Below, one piece after another: positions 25,162 to 36,629 of a stretch of 64,000 nt of DNA. Made by a program: the position numbers and the translations under genes. Each line of letters starts with the position of its first letter. The stretch's first letter is position 1. Below the pieces are notes generated by a model. That model was not told the DNA's origin. It made no database searches and was given only the letters and a program-made list of their open reading frames with translations. The stretch covers positions 176,618-240,617 of the forward strand of contig JAZKJV010008262.1 in NCBI GenBank assembly GCA_037367405.1. Direction: 5' to 3'. Origin of the DNA: Ottelia alismoides (taxonomy: Eukaryota > Streptophyta > Magnoliopsida > Alismatales > Hydrocharitaceae).

Positions 25162-26352
25162 GTGAGATGCACACCTACTAGGGTCAGCAGGAAGACCAAA
25201 AGCCGTGTTGAGAAGCACATTCTGTCAGTAGCCACTACTTGCACCATAAAGAATGCATTTCCAAGGAAACGAAGAGACATGGGTGCACATTATGTGGTGA
25301 GTCATGTCAATGACACTGCATTTGCACGCACTCTCTTTGATAACGGGTCCTCAATTAACTTGATGCCTACAACCCTCCATGAGCGACTTAATCTCGGACC
25401 TCTTAAGAAATCAAGAGCATTACTCCAATTTGCAGATAAATCAACCAAGAGGTCCCGGGGAGAATTGAGGAATGTTATCATTAAAGTCGAGGGTCAGGAG
25501 TACATGGTGGACTTTACAGTCTTTGATATGGAGACCCCTTGAAATTGGAGAGATTCCCATATCATTTTAGGAAGGCCCTTCCTCAGAACATCATGGGCCT
25601 TATTTGATTACAAGATCGGAAAGATCTAGTTCCAAACTCCAGGCAGAGATGAGGAACTTGAGATGAAGCAGACGAGGTAGCAGAGGCCAGATTCAGAATC
25701 CAGCATCGAGTACTATTCGTCCAAAGCAGATTGTATTCATGTAGACATTGTTGGGCCATGGAGGCAGAACACAGCTAACACTGATGAGTCCCTCTCCTCC
25801 GAAGAAGATCTTGTGCATGAGACAGCCTGTGAGAGCCTTAGGAAAGAGTACAACGTAGAAAGTGCATCCCCCTACATCTTCGATGACGTAGAGGTCCAGC
25901 TGGGCTTGTCAATCCTTCCCTCTTTAGGACAATCAGAAGATAAGGATGATGAGTTGGATGTGGGTTTTGTCGATTGCTTGGAAACCTTTGACGATCCGAC
26001 TCCAGAGCTGAATGAGTTGGAGGAAGCAATTTCAAAGATAGATCCATCCACTACTAGCATAGAGCCAGATTCGATTGAGCCAGACTTCCTTGATGATCAC
26101 ACCACAACACTGAAATACGCCTTCCTTGTGGGATAAGAGAAGAAGTATCCAGTCATCATCAGCCTGCGATTGACCAAAGAGCAGGAATCTCGCTTGCTAG
26201 AGATCTTGGAGAAAAACCGCAAGGCGATAGGCTGGAGCATCTTCGATATCCATGGGATAAATCCCGCTCTATGTTCGCACCATATCTACTTTGAGAATGA
26301 GGCTAAACCCTCTTGTGATTTCCAACGTAGGTTGAATCCAAATTTATGAGAT
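25162..26352 (+). pseudogene. Element B protease and linker region, broken
   Basis: An aspartic-protease-like segment around 25330-25590 shows LFDNGSSINLMP (active-site D-N-G-S) and, after an in-frame stop, HIILGRPFL, the usual Athila protease ending. Further stops occur at about 25627, 25678 and 26134. The region to 26352 carries an acidic linker and a segment (KYPVIISLRLTKEQ...NRKAIGWS) typical of the start of Athila reverse transcriptase. A one-base frameshift near 26345 separates it from the reverse transcriptase frame. It cannot be translated as a unit. Confidence 0.8.
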
Positions 26353-26353
26353 C

Positions 26354-27775
26354 GTGAAGAAGGAGATAGAGAAATGGTGCGATGCAGGTTTTATTTATCC
26401 CATCTCCGATTCTAAATGGGTGGCACCAATCCATGTTGTCTTGAAAAAGTCGGGAATTCAGACGACCACCAATGAGGATGGAGAGGAGATTGTGACACGA
26501 GTACCCACGTCGTGGCGTGTCTGTGTGGATTACAGATGCATGAATGTCGCGATGAAGAAGGATCACTTCCCCCTACCGTTCATTGATCAGATTCTAGAGA
26601 GATTAGCAGGGAAAGAATTCTTCTGCTTCTTAGACGGATTCTCGGGCTACAATCAAGTAGCCATTGCTCCTGAGGACCAGGAGAAAACCACGTTCACATG
26701 CCCCTTTGGTACCAGTACTTTCAGGTGCATGCCCTTTGGGTTATGCAATGCTCCTGGTATATTTCAAAGGTGCATGATTGTTGTATTCTCCAAAATAGTC
26801 GGCAAATTCCTGGAAGTCTTCATGGATGACTTCTCGGTCCACGGTGATTCCTTCGATTCTTGTCTTAGGAATCTGGATCGAGTCCTCAAGCGGTGGTGTG
26901 AGGTTAATCTGGTGCTCTCTTGGGAGAAAAGTCACTTCATGGTGACAGAGGGCATTGTGTTGGGGCATATCATCTCCAAGAGAGGAATGGAGGTTGACCC
27001 TACCAAGGTGGATGTGATCAGACGACTCCAGCTACCAACCAACGTGAAACAGTTGCGGTCGTTCCTTGGGCATGTTGGATTTTATCGGCAATTTATCAAG
27101 GATTTTTCGAAGATTGCCCGACCGCTAACTAAGCTTTTAGGCAAAGACATGGAGTTCATTGTCGATCATAAATGTCTTGGGGCCTTTAAGCAATTACAAA
27201 GGATGATCATGGACGTCCCGATCCAACAAGCCCCAGACTGGTCTCTTCCTTTTGAGATCATGACAGATGCCTCAAATTTTGCTGTTGGGGCTGCGTTAGG
27301 ACAGATAAGGGATGACGTATTGTTGGCCATATACTATGCAAGGAAAGTGTTTGATACCACTCAGCGTAACTATACAGTTACGGAAAACGAGATGCTTACG
27401 GTAGTGTTCTCCTTTGATAAGTTTAGATCACACTTAATTGGATCCAAGGTGATTGTGTTCACTGACTATACAATGCTACGATATTTAATGAAAAAGAAGG
27501 ACGCGAAGGCACGTCTTCTTAGGTGGATTCTACTTATCCAAGAGTTTGATTTGGACATTAGAGATAAACCTGGAAAAAAGAACGTAGTAGCTAATCACCT
27601 CTCCCGTCTCGAGGATCTTGATTCTTCTGATGATATGCCGATTCGAGACTCCTTCCCTGACGATTCGATTTTTGTTGTCGACTCACTCCCATGGTACACC
27701 AATATCGTGAATTATCTTATCTCCAAGAAAGTTCCCGAAGATTGGCCCAAGATCCACATAGACCGACTTAAGTAG
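26354..27775 (+). pseudogene. Element B reverse transcriptase and RNase H (473-codon open frame)
   Basis: Reverse transcriptase motifs in order: [47 protein letters not shown] and active-site FMDDFSVHG, then [15 protein letters not shown]. RNase H follows with [15 protein letters not shown] and [11 protein letters not shown], where the usual H of TDH is Y, and [15 protein letters not shown]. The frame ends at a TAG (27773-27775) where the related frame in element A continues into integrase. The polymerase core looks intact, but it is cut off from protease by a frameshift and from integrase by stops. Confidence 0.92.
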
Positions 27776-28899
27776 GATTCAAGACATTACCATTGGGAGG
27801 ATCCGATCCTTTTCTTTGAAGGACCAGATTGTATCTAGCGATAGTGTATTCCTCAGGAAGAATATCAGAGTGTACTTACTCTATGCCACAGTCTAGAGGC
27901 GGGAGTACACCACTCCGGGAAGAGGACCGCTTGGAACGTACTTCAGTGTGGCTTATACTAGCCGACTTTGTTTCGTGATGCGATCACCTTTGCGAAGTCG
28001 TGCCCGGTATGCCAATGAATGGGAGGAACCGTTGGTTCCAAGGATGATATGCCGATGCAGCCTGTCATCATTTGTGATGTCTTTGATGCATGGGGCATCG
28101 ATTTCATGGGCCCATTCCCGGTTAGCCACGGATTTAAATACATCCTCCTTGCGGTAGACTATCTGTCAAGGTGGGTGGAGGCTATCCCAACCCGAGATGT
28201 AGATAGCAGGATTGTCTATAAATTCATTAGAGATCACATATCTCTAGGTTCAGGATCCCCAAAGTATTGATATCATATGGGGGTAGCCACTTCGTGAACA
28301 GAGATGTGAAGAAGCTCTTGAAGGATTACAGCATCGAACACCATGTCGAATAGGGAGGTGAAAACCATATTGCAGAAGCTTGTCCGCTTAGACAGGAAGG
28401 ACTGGTCTCAGATCTTAGATCAAGTCCTATGGCTTATAGGACAGCTTACAAGACACCGTTAGGAACCTCTCCATTCGGGATGGTATTTGGGAAGCCGTTC
28501 CATTTTCCCACAGAATTAGTGCACAAATCAGAATGGGCATACGACAATAGTTTGGTGTACAAGGACAAAGTAAAGCATTGGCATGATAGATATATCAGAC
28601 GAAAGACCTTTGTTCCTGGATAAAAGGTATGGTTGTTTAATGCAAGGCTGAAGATTTTCCCAGGCAAGCTGAAATCCAAGTGGACGGGTCCATTCATAGT
28701 CCGTGCTGTGCATGATAGTGGATGCATAGAGACCTCAGATCTCACAGATGGAGCAAAGACATTCCTAGTTAATGGACAACTACTGAAGCACTTCGTTGAA
28801 CCTAATGAACAATTATTCCATGTCGAGGAGATTGTATTCATGCGCGAGACAGACTCAATCTATACACATAGGGCCTTGCATGAGACCTTGCAGCAATGA
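27776..28899 (+). pseudogene. Element B integrase, inactivated
   Basis: Compared with element A: the zinc-finger segment (LEAGVHHSGKRT...) carries stops; the first catalytic acid survives in GIDFMGPF (28098); a one-base insertion near 28246 shifts the frame; the second catalytic acid is replaced (ISYGG instead of ISDGG); and a deletion near 28345 removes the third, with the stretch between HHV and the NREVKTIL block. A second internal loss shortens the segment after LVHKSEWA. C-terminal KVWLFNARLKIF and SKWTGPFIV modules remain. Non-functional. Confidence 0.88.
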
Positions 28900-29027
28900 G
28901 CTCTCGCCATTAGCAGCACCTAAAAAGATTCAGACCGCGATCATTGTACATACTCACCATTCCTGTATATTCTTTCCCTCCCTCCCGAAACTCTAATCAC
29001 TCGCCCCGGATTCATATCTTTTCATTA

Positions 29028-29393
29028 CTATACTTAAGATGACCAGATCCGAAGTATAGGGGGGAGAGTGTCTCGAGTCTGTGTACTATTCGATGTACAT
29101 TCTCCAGATATCATCGGTCCTCATACTCACTCTTGTCCTATACTTAGGCTGACCAGAGCCTAAGTATAGGGGGACCGATGCCCATCATGTATATAATCTT
29201 TAAATTCCCCTCTTGACCTCGTCTGCCCCGTTTTTGATCTTCTTCTATACTTAGGCTGCCAGAGCCTAAGTATAGGGGGCAGGACGACTTCTATACATTT
29301 TTGTTCTTTTATCTCTCCTACGCTTAGCACGAGCTATGTATTCTTCCTCGCTTTTCATGCTCTGAGGACATAGCACACGCTAAGTATAGGGGA
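29028..29393 (+). repeat. Four stem-loop plus polypurine-tract-like modules in element B
   Basis: Modules at 29028-29064, 29138-29173, 29245-29279 and 29320-29393. Units two and three have CTATACTTAGGCT and AGCCTAAGTATAG arms (stem 12-13 bp, very short loop) followed by five Gs. Unit one is imperfect (CTTAAGAT against ATCCGAAG). Unit four has a long interior, like its partner in element A. Number, order and the odd fourth unit are the same in A and B. Confidence 0.87.
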
Positions 29394-29689
29394 CGTGTAT
29401 ATATTACATATATACTTTACCCATAGCTCGTACTTTCACGTATTTTTGTATATACTATACAATAATTACGAGGTGGATAAATTTTGAGATTTTTTTTGTA
29501 AAAGACACATATTTATAATATACTTGTATATTTTGACAAATAAATGGAAAAATCAAAATCAAAGGCTTCTTATTTACTCATGCACATCATCTCTGCATAT
29601 AAAAAGTAAGAAAAAGAGTCTTGCACTTTCATTCATCTGCATAGCATGTCACCTACAACTCATCTGCATATCTTGCATATGCAGAGTGA
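29394..29689 (+). other. Element B 3' spacer, AT-rich, no gene
   Basis: AT-rich sequence between the hairpin modules and the conserved block. No supported reading frame. Confidence 0.55.
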
Positions 29690-30160
29690 AAAGCTAGTGG
29701 GTTCTGAACCAAGTTATGAGTAGATGTTGAAAAGGGACTTGATTTGACCTTAATCAACCTAATTTCAGAGATATAGGAACTGGAGTTAAGATTTATCAGG
29801 TCAAGTGACTTAATTCTTTGAGTCCGCAAGTCTTTGTTCACATCGTCATCTTGATTAGTCTAAAAAGAATATCTCGTGCACACGCATGATTCTTATAGAC
29901 AGTGACCTAACTTGGACAATCACAATGCACATATCTCTTCATTGACGATGTGGTGAGGAAGTAGAATCCTTTAGCTTAGAGTAGAACATGGGTGGAAACA
30001 TCCGTCCTCCTCTAGGGAGGGTAGTGCATCTCAACCAAGTCTGGTGGTGTTGACGTCTAAAGACGGGACGCTGTGGGTTGCAATAATGCTTCAAAAAAGA
30101 GGGATAGTCTATTGGCTCAAGGGGGAAAACTCCTTATGTACATGATGCACCTTGTATATA
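29690..30160 (+). other. Conserved block between integrase and 3' LTR of element B
   Basis: Counterpart of 11879-12372 in element A, with the same word order (GACCTTAATC, CACACGCATGA, AGTGCATCTCAACC, TCTAAAGACGGGA, GAGGGATAGTCTA, AACTCCTTATG). No shared long open frame on either strand; function unknown. Confidence 0.6.
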
Positions 30161-30729
30161 GTTCGATTTTTTTTGCAAAAACTCCAAAAAAATAAGACAG
30201 GTCCGAGTGAAAATAAAATACATGTCGGAGAATGTATATTAGCAAGAAATCTGTGGCTGGGTGACTTGTCTACACTGGTCAGGCATCCTGGGATAGGTAG
30301 CTACACTGGCTACGTCCATTCTTTTCTCCATCCCCTCCTCTTGAGCTGGTCGCACTTGAACTTAAAAGGGAATACCCCGCTCCTCAAGGAAAGAGTTACT
30401 GGGCCGGGGAATTAGAGTTACCTTGTTAGAGGAGGCTGGTTCTTAGCCATTTCTGATATGGAGAGCTATTTCACACTTACACAGTACAAATAAGAATCAC
30501 AATCATCAGAAATTTGTCACGAGTCCCTGCCCTCAGAGGAGCCGTTAGCACAATGTTATATTGCATTCTACAAACTTCAAGTTCTTCACCACTCAAGGAC
30601 CTCCAATCCTCAAGTATATCCATCCTAGTAAGTTGAGTAACTTCCTCATATGTTCATATCCTTCTCTTTTCATGCTAAGTGTGAGTCTTCCTCATGTATA
30701 TAACTAGCATCTTCTTCACATGGAAGGAC

Positions 30730-30791
30730 ATATCGATATCGGTATCGATATCGGTACCATGTTGATACCGATATATCGCCGATATATCGAC
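30730..30791 (+). repeat. GATATCGG palindromic cluster
   Basis: Dense overlapping copies of TATCGATATCGG, TACCGATATATCG and CGATATATCG, self-complementary in several registers, inside the 3' non-coding part of element B. Nothing comparable is seen in element A. Confidence 0.7.
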
Positions 30792-30916
30792 GCACCGCCA
30801 CACAATTAATCCAAAGGTCGAGTCAAGCTCCATTTTCAACTTTTGTTCATGACCTTGGTATCGAACCCAAAATCATTTCATTCTTGCATTTCATTTTATT
30901 TGCCCGGGAACGAGCA

Positions 30917-30935
30917 AGGTTTAAGTATCGGGGGT
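30917..30935 (+). promoter_or_regulatory. Polypurine tract of element B
   Basis: AAGGTTTAAGTATCGGGGGT directly before the 3' LTR start TGATGAAT at 30936. One base differs from the TAAGTATAGGGGG core in the upstream modules. Confidence 0.75.
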
Positions 30936-33900
30936 TGATGAATATGTGATTCATCACTCTTAAAGTTGATAATATAGCCTTGTTTCTGAGTAATTAGGAG
31001 CATATTTCCACCAAAATTGCATAATTAGCATTCATGCATGCATTGATAACATTTGCATTTTAGCATTCGCATCTGCATTAAATAAGAAGCCCAATTTCAC
31101 TTGTAAAAATCAGTCATCTATATCTATTTTACACTATCTATAAATCCCATAAATACTTTGTATATTACTAACAATACTACAAGAAATATATCAAAAAATT
31201 GCTAACCTGTAAATTTGACCAATAAAACCCCAAACCAAGTTAGGGACCATGGACCTTACAATGCACATATCTCTCTCATACAACCTCCGATCTAGTTCTA
31301 TTCACTTTTAAATTAATACACATTCAGACCTTCAAAATGAGACCAATTTCATTTAAATCAAAGCTCGTATGCAGAACTTGGGTTTTGGGGCCCCATTGTA
31401 TATTGAATATATGTATTACTCTATTCGACCTCATTTTCATTTTTAGTCAAATGAAACTTGTAGATCTCATCGAGATATACAACTTTCATGTTTTGAGTTT
31501 TTCCAAATTCGACCATTTCCTTCCTCTTATTTCACATTCTTTTTTGACCAACCAGATTGGGCCACGTGGCGCGCTCTAGTTGCGCCATGCAGCCCACTCC
31601 ATTACGCGTCACGCGCCCTTTTTCTCCATCGCCCGATGGCTTCCTCTTCCTTTGAATCCAAGCTGTCCATGGCCACATTACCTCTCAGTTGCTCGATCTT
31701 CCCCCTTATCTCCTCCCCGTCGTCTGTCTCCGCCTCACTCTCCTTAAGCCATGTGTCACACTCATGAACGTTGGATCTTAGCCCTGATGACTAGATCTCA
31801 TCCGCTCATCCCTGCTCAATCAATGATCCTTCGATCCTACGCCATATCTAATCTCCATCGTTCGCCAGCGCCCGCGCCTACACCTGCCACTTGGCGCCCT
31901 CCATCGCCCTTCGATCTAGCCCACCTGATCTATCCCTCACCGCCTGTTGGTGCTTCACACAGATCCGTTGCATCACTAGATCCAACGGCTGAAGCATCGT
32001 CTCCCGCCTCTGAAAGAGCCTCTTCCACGTCGCCCCCACCCTGCGACGGCTCCGCTCCCTTCCTATTTTTGGCGCCGCGACGACCACCTTTTCCGCCCAT
32101 CAACATATCCACGATGTCGCACATACCTCCCTCATCCTTGCCAGCATCCATTATCTCCATGACACCCTTCCTCGTCTCTCCACACACTCCACGAACATCA
32201 CCTCCCCATCACATGGACCTCCACCTTCTCCCTTTAAATACTCCACCTCCGGTCACTTTCCACCCAATCCTCCCTTACAAAGAGATTCCCAGAGCTCCCT
32301 TCTATCTGTTGGTTACAGCAATTAGGCAAGAGAGTGAGCTACGACGGTGTTTTCTTCTCCGATGAGATCCACGGCGTAGCACGCCATGCCGCAGCTTCTG
32401 CAATGAGCTGCACGAGCTCGGGCCTGCTACCAACCCTTGAGCGATGACTAGGAGCTCTTCCCCGAGCCTCCTACCCCAGGTAGCTTCCTCCATTCTCCTC
32501 CGATCGCCTTTCTTCATTCCTCTCGATCTTCCCGCCTTTTTCCTGACTTCTTGGTCGACTCCATGCCTCTCCGATCCTCCACCGAGCTCCGCCTTGGAGC
32601 TCCCACCTTCGTGCATCATCTGATCGCCCCCAGACACTTCGACCCATCTCTGCCCACAGCTCCGCCGATCACGGCGGAACATCACCTCCGCGCGGTCATC
32701 ACTTCGCCCTCAGGCCTCTCACACACCCCTTGCACTCCCCCGAGCACGTTGCACTTGATACGTTGCACTTGATTTCTAGCACCCACTAACCCTGCAGGAC
32801 CATTATCTTCATTAGTCGGACATCATGCTAGAGTTGCTTCAAGCTCCATCTTCCCCGACCTACAGACGACCCCAGCAGCTTCCAATGCCTATGACGGCCT
32901 CCTGACACTTCCACGACCGATATGGGCTATCCAAGAGCGACCGGTGAGCATCCACGAGCACGGGGAAGGGCGGCTGAGCCAGAGCGACCTTGTTGGAGCC
33001 CTGCCAAGTCCACCATAGGAGACAGGGATCGGAGAAGATGACGTACAATTACCGTGGGATCCCCTTAATCCGATGGTCCTCTTCACGACACGTCGCCTGC
33101 TTCCCGCCAGCATTGGATCAAAATGATCTAAAGGCCATTACTCTGCCACGTCGCATCTGTTTCGACATCCAGATACCATTGGATTGATCGCCATCCAACG
33201 ACCAGTATTGAGCTACGATGCCTCGCTCCAACAGCCATCGCTACCATTGGATCTTCCTGATCTGATGGGTCCTTATCGAGCCACGTATCCAGCTTCCACT
33301 GTCGTTGGATCTCTCCAGATCCAACGGCTCCGCACCCACCACGTGGAGCCTCCGAGCCTCTTCCCCTGACCCTAGTCTCGGAGCGACCGAAGCTGTCCCG
33401 AAGCGAAGTTCGAGCCTCCATCGCCTTCCGAGCCTAGTCCCCTCACGTGTCTCTCACATGAGGGTTGGGTAATTTACACCGAGGCCCCTACAAGTTTCAG
33501 AAATTGCAATTCAATCCATGCCAGGTACGTCAAGAGAGGAGCACATGTTCCAATGTGAATTTTGCATCCATATCCCTAACAATATAGGTATTTGTACTTT
33601 AGTCCTTGTATGCACGTTTTACTTTAAGAAATTTTTATTTTCTGTTTTGCATTTTGGTCCCTGTGTTTGCAGGCATATTTAGGTATCCATTTTTCATTAT
33701 TTTGAAATTCCAAATATTGCATGTTGTAGTTTAACTTATCCTTTATTTCTTGTGACATGTGTCATATTTTTGTGAGCTACATCGAATTTAAAACATTATT
33801 TTGGTAGAATTTGACATATTTTGCCCATTGTGTGCTTGAAATTAAATATTAAATCATTTGTTTCTCCAAAAATCACCATAAAATCACATTAGACTTAGTC

Positions 33901-34576
33901 TAAGTTGCTCCACTCTTTGCCAAAAAACCATAGCATTTGCACGCATCACGAGGCCTGAATAAATCAGATAGTATTTTGCCTAATTGATTTTTAATAGATC
34001 CAATTCGCATCATTTTTTAGGATTCTCAATTTTCCTAGATTCATCTCACATAGACCTATCTAGGATAATTTTTATATCTAAAAATAATGTGACTTGATAT
34101 TTATTAAAATTGATTTTGCAAAAACTACCCTGCATTCTTATTTTATTCATTTTTAATTCATTTAGCGCCTAAAAATTCCAAAAATATTGCATTAGCTTAG
34201 TCTCATCACATTCCATCTTCTGACCAAATTTCATTAATTTTGGACATCATCTGATTATATTTTCTGATTTAACTTAAACTTTAGTTGAAATTACGTTATC
34301 TTTCTTTTAATCGCATAAAAACTATAAAAAGACGAAAATAATATTCTCCTAAAAGTCAGACATTGAAATTAACTTAAAATTTACCTAAGGAGACAGCTTC
34401 CTCCCTGAGTTCGAGCTTGAGCTTGCCCAAGTAAAATAAATTTGCCACTTGAGTTTAATCGAACATTAAATCTGAGTGGTTTTTGACAAAGTCACAATTA
34501 CCCGACTACAACGAATGACAAACCTAATTCGATTTATAACTCGATTGAATTAACAAGGGTAGACGAGGCGACTTCA
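30936..34576 (+). mobile_element. 3' LTR of element B
   Basis: Same length as the 5' LTR (3641 bp). Starts TGATGAATATGTG and ends GACTTCA, followed by CTAGG. Carries the same hairpins: a one-mismatch CCGTTGCATC/GATCCAACGG pair at 31964-31987 and a perfect CGTTGGATCT/AGATCCAACG pair at 33303-33326. An extra TTGCACTTGATACG-like duplication occurs near 32748-32775. Confidence 0.93.
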
Positions 34577-36624
34577 CTAGGCAACCTTCCCCACGCCTGA
34601 TCAGCCTCCTCCGGTACTCCTTCATGCTCCAAAATGGCACAAAAGAAGCCTGGCACAGTCCTCCATCTGTTGGGTGGTGCAAAAATGACTGACGACCGTT
34701 GGTGAGCTCCTGTGTGGTTGGAGGAGCAGTGTAGTTAAGGGAACCTCCAACGAGCTCTAGATCCCACTCCAGATGCGTTGGCGCTTCGAGTACCTGCACA
34801 AGACACTTTTGGGTCTCGAGAAAAATGCCTCGACCAGTTAGGGGGCTGAGATGGCGGAAGAGGGGCGAAAAGGAAGCTTGCCGGAGCAAGCTTCGGTGAG
34901 AGGTGGATGAAGGTGATCGAGTGTGCAAAAGGTGAAATAAAAGGTGCAAGAGGATTCTACAACTAAGGCTATGCTAATAATGCAATAAAAAGAAAGAGAA
35001 ATGGACCTCGATGGCCGAGAAATCAGAGGTGGGAACCTCGACAGCCGATGGCCGGATATGGATAGGAAACCACCCCTAGACGCTCGCCAAAGCCGCCCTG
35101 AGGATGCTGGAGGGGAGTTGTCACCTCCCCGGTCTGGAGCAAGGTAAAAGGAGGACCTAGGCAAGGTCAAAGAGGGTTCAAAATTAGGAGGGAAGCACGA
35201 GGAGGAATATGTACAGGGAGGTCGAGACGATGCAAAGAACGAGGCATATCTCGCAATTCAGTGATGAAGTCTTAGGTACAATCCCTAGGCATGTAAGGTG
35301 GTTCACCAAGGAGAAAAAGTCAAGAAGGAGGTATCATGAAATGATGCAAGGAAACGCCTCGAAAAATCCACGAAGAAGGGTGAAAAGCAAGGTCTAACAC
35401 GGGATGGACGTTGCGCAGAGAGTTGACCGCAGGTCAACCTTTGACGCCCCCTGGTTGGTCCACGTGGACCAACTAGGAAAAAGCACTAGAAAATTATTTC
35501 AAAAATTAATTAAAAATAATAAATGATTTTATTAATTTTACATTATAAAATGAAAACTATTTTTATTTTATAAGGTTTTTTATTATGATTTTTATTTACT
35601 TTTAGATCTTTAAAATTAAAAGTTACTTTTTGATGGCTATATATAGGTACATTGGTCTATGTATTTTATTCTTTTATTTTTATTTTGTTATTTTTTTATT
35701 AATTAAATTTATTAATTTATAAATTTATAAATTAATTTTATTGACTTAAATATATTTTTATTTTATTTTTCCGATGTACTATATATAATTAAATAAATAG
35801 ATATATTATCTATATAAGTATAATTATAAGCAATTCATTTATTTAATTTCCTTAAGTATTTTATTTTAATGACTTATTGATGTTTTTATTCATGTTTTAA
35901 TATGTACATATATTATAAATAATATTTACAAAATTATAAAAATAGAAAATTATAAAAATAAAGAATAATAAATAAAATAAATATTTTAATCGGTACAAGT
36001 ATATAATAGGGGTGTAAAACCTAACTTTCAAACCGTAACTCCAAAAAATTTGAAAACACCTTCATTAAATATCTTAGTAAAAGTATATATAATTAAAGGT
36101 GATTTTGGTATATTTTTGTTTTCTATTTGAGAGATATGGGTCTAGGAAGTTAGGGTTTTAGAATTTTGTTTAGACCATAAATTTTTATCTGTATATTATT
36201 TTTGTATGAAATAAATTTTGTATTTATATATATATTATTATCTACAACTTTCATATCCAAAGTTTCTTTATTTGAAGTATAAAAGGTGGGATTAAAAATA
36301 GGTCCCAAAAATTAATAAAATGAATTAAATAAAATGTATTTTTTTGTATTTTGGCCCTTATCTCCCCCTACTTTATTCCTGACCGACCTAGTCATCGCGA
36401 TGCCTAGATCTAGGGGTTTTGGATCATAAAATATTTTCAATATTTTATTCTTTTTCTTTTCTTTTCTTTATTCTATAATTTTGGCTTTAAAAATCATATT
36501 TTATACATTATATACACAAAGATGCATGAATGATAAAATGCATGAATTAGGGGTATTTACACGCATTTACTAGGGTTTTAAGGCCAAAATGATAGAATAA
36601 AGATGATGAAATGGATATTCATCA
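34577..36624 (-). mobile_element. Minus-strand Athila-type LTR ('LTR-3'), right piece
   Basis: Continuation of 18551-19897 beyond element B. On the minus strand it starts TGATGAATATCCATTTC at 36624 and closely matches the start of LTR-1 over about 250 bp (CTTTATTCTATCATTTTGGC, GTAGGGGGAGATAAGGGCC). GC-rich part 34582-35470, AT-rich part 35470-36624. The first five bases are B's target duplication copy. It is inserted in the chromovirus pol fragment; the next bases are GTGCC. Confidence 0.75.
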
Positions 36625-36629
36625 GTGCC

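Larger units (their letters stand above)
19898..34576 (+). mobile_element. Complete Athila-type gypsy retrotransposon ('element B'), 14679 bp, gag-less and inactive
   Basis: Two LTRs of exactly 3641 bp (19898-23538 and 30936-34576) flank a 7.4-kb interior. Perfect five-base target duplication CTAGG at 19893-19897 and 34577-34581. tRNA-Asp-type primer site at 23542, protease-reverse transcriptase-RNase H-integrase remnants at 25162-28899, four hairpin/polypurine modules, a conserved 3' block and a polypurine tract at 30917-30935. The LTRs start TGATGAAT; the 5' one ends GACATCA, the 3' one GACTTCA. By eye the LTRs differ at roughly 8% of sites over the first 180 bp, so the insertion is not recent. 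It is inserted in LTR-3. Confidence 0.93.

Noticed and set aside
31751..32365. 204-codon open frame in the 3' LTR of element B
   Set aside because: The aligned stretch of the 5' LTR (about 20720-21330) is not open in the same way, and the product is Pro/Ser-rich without any domain.
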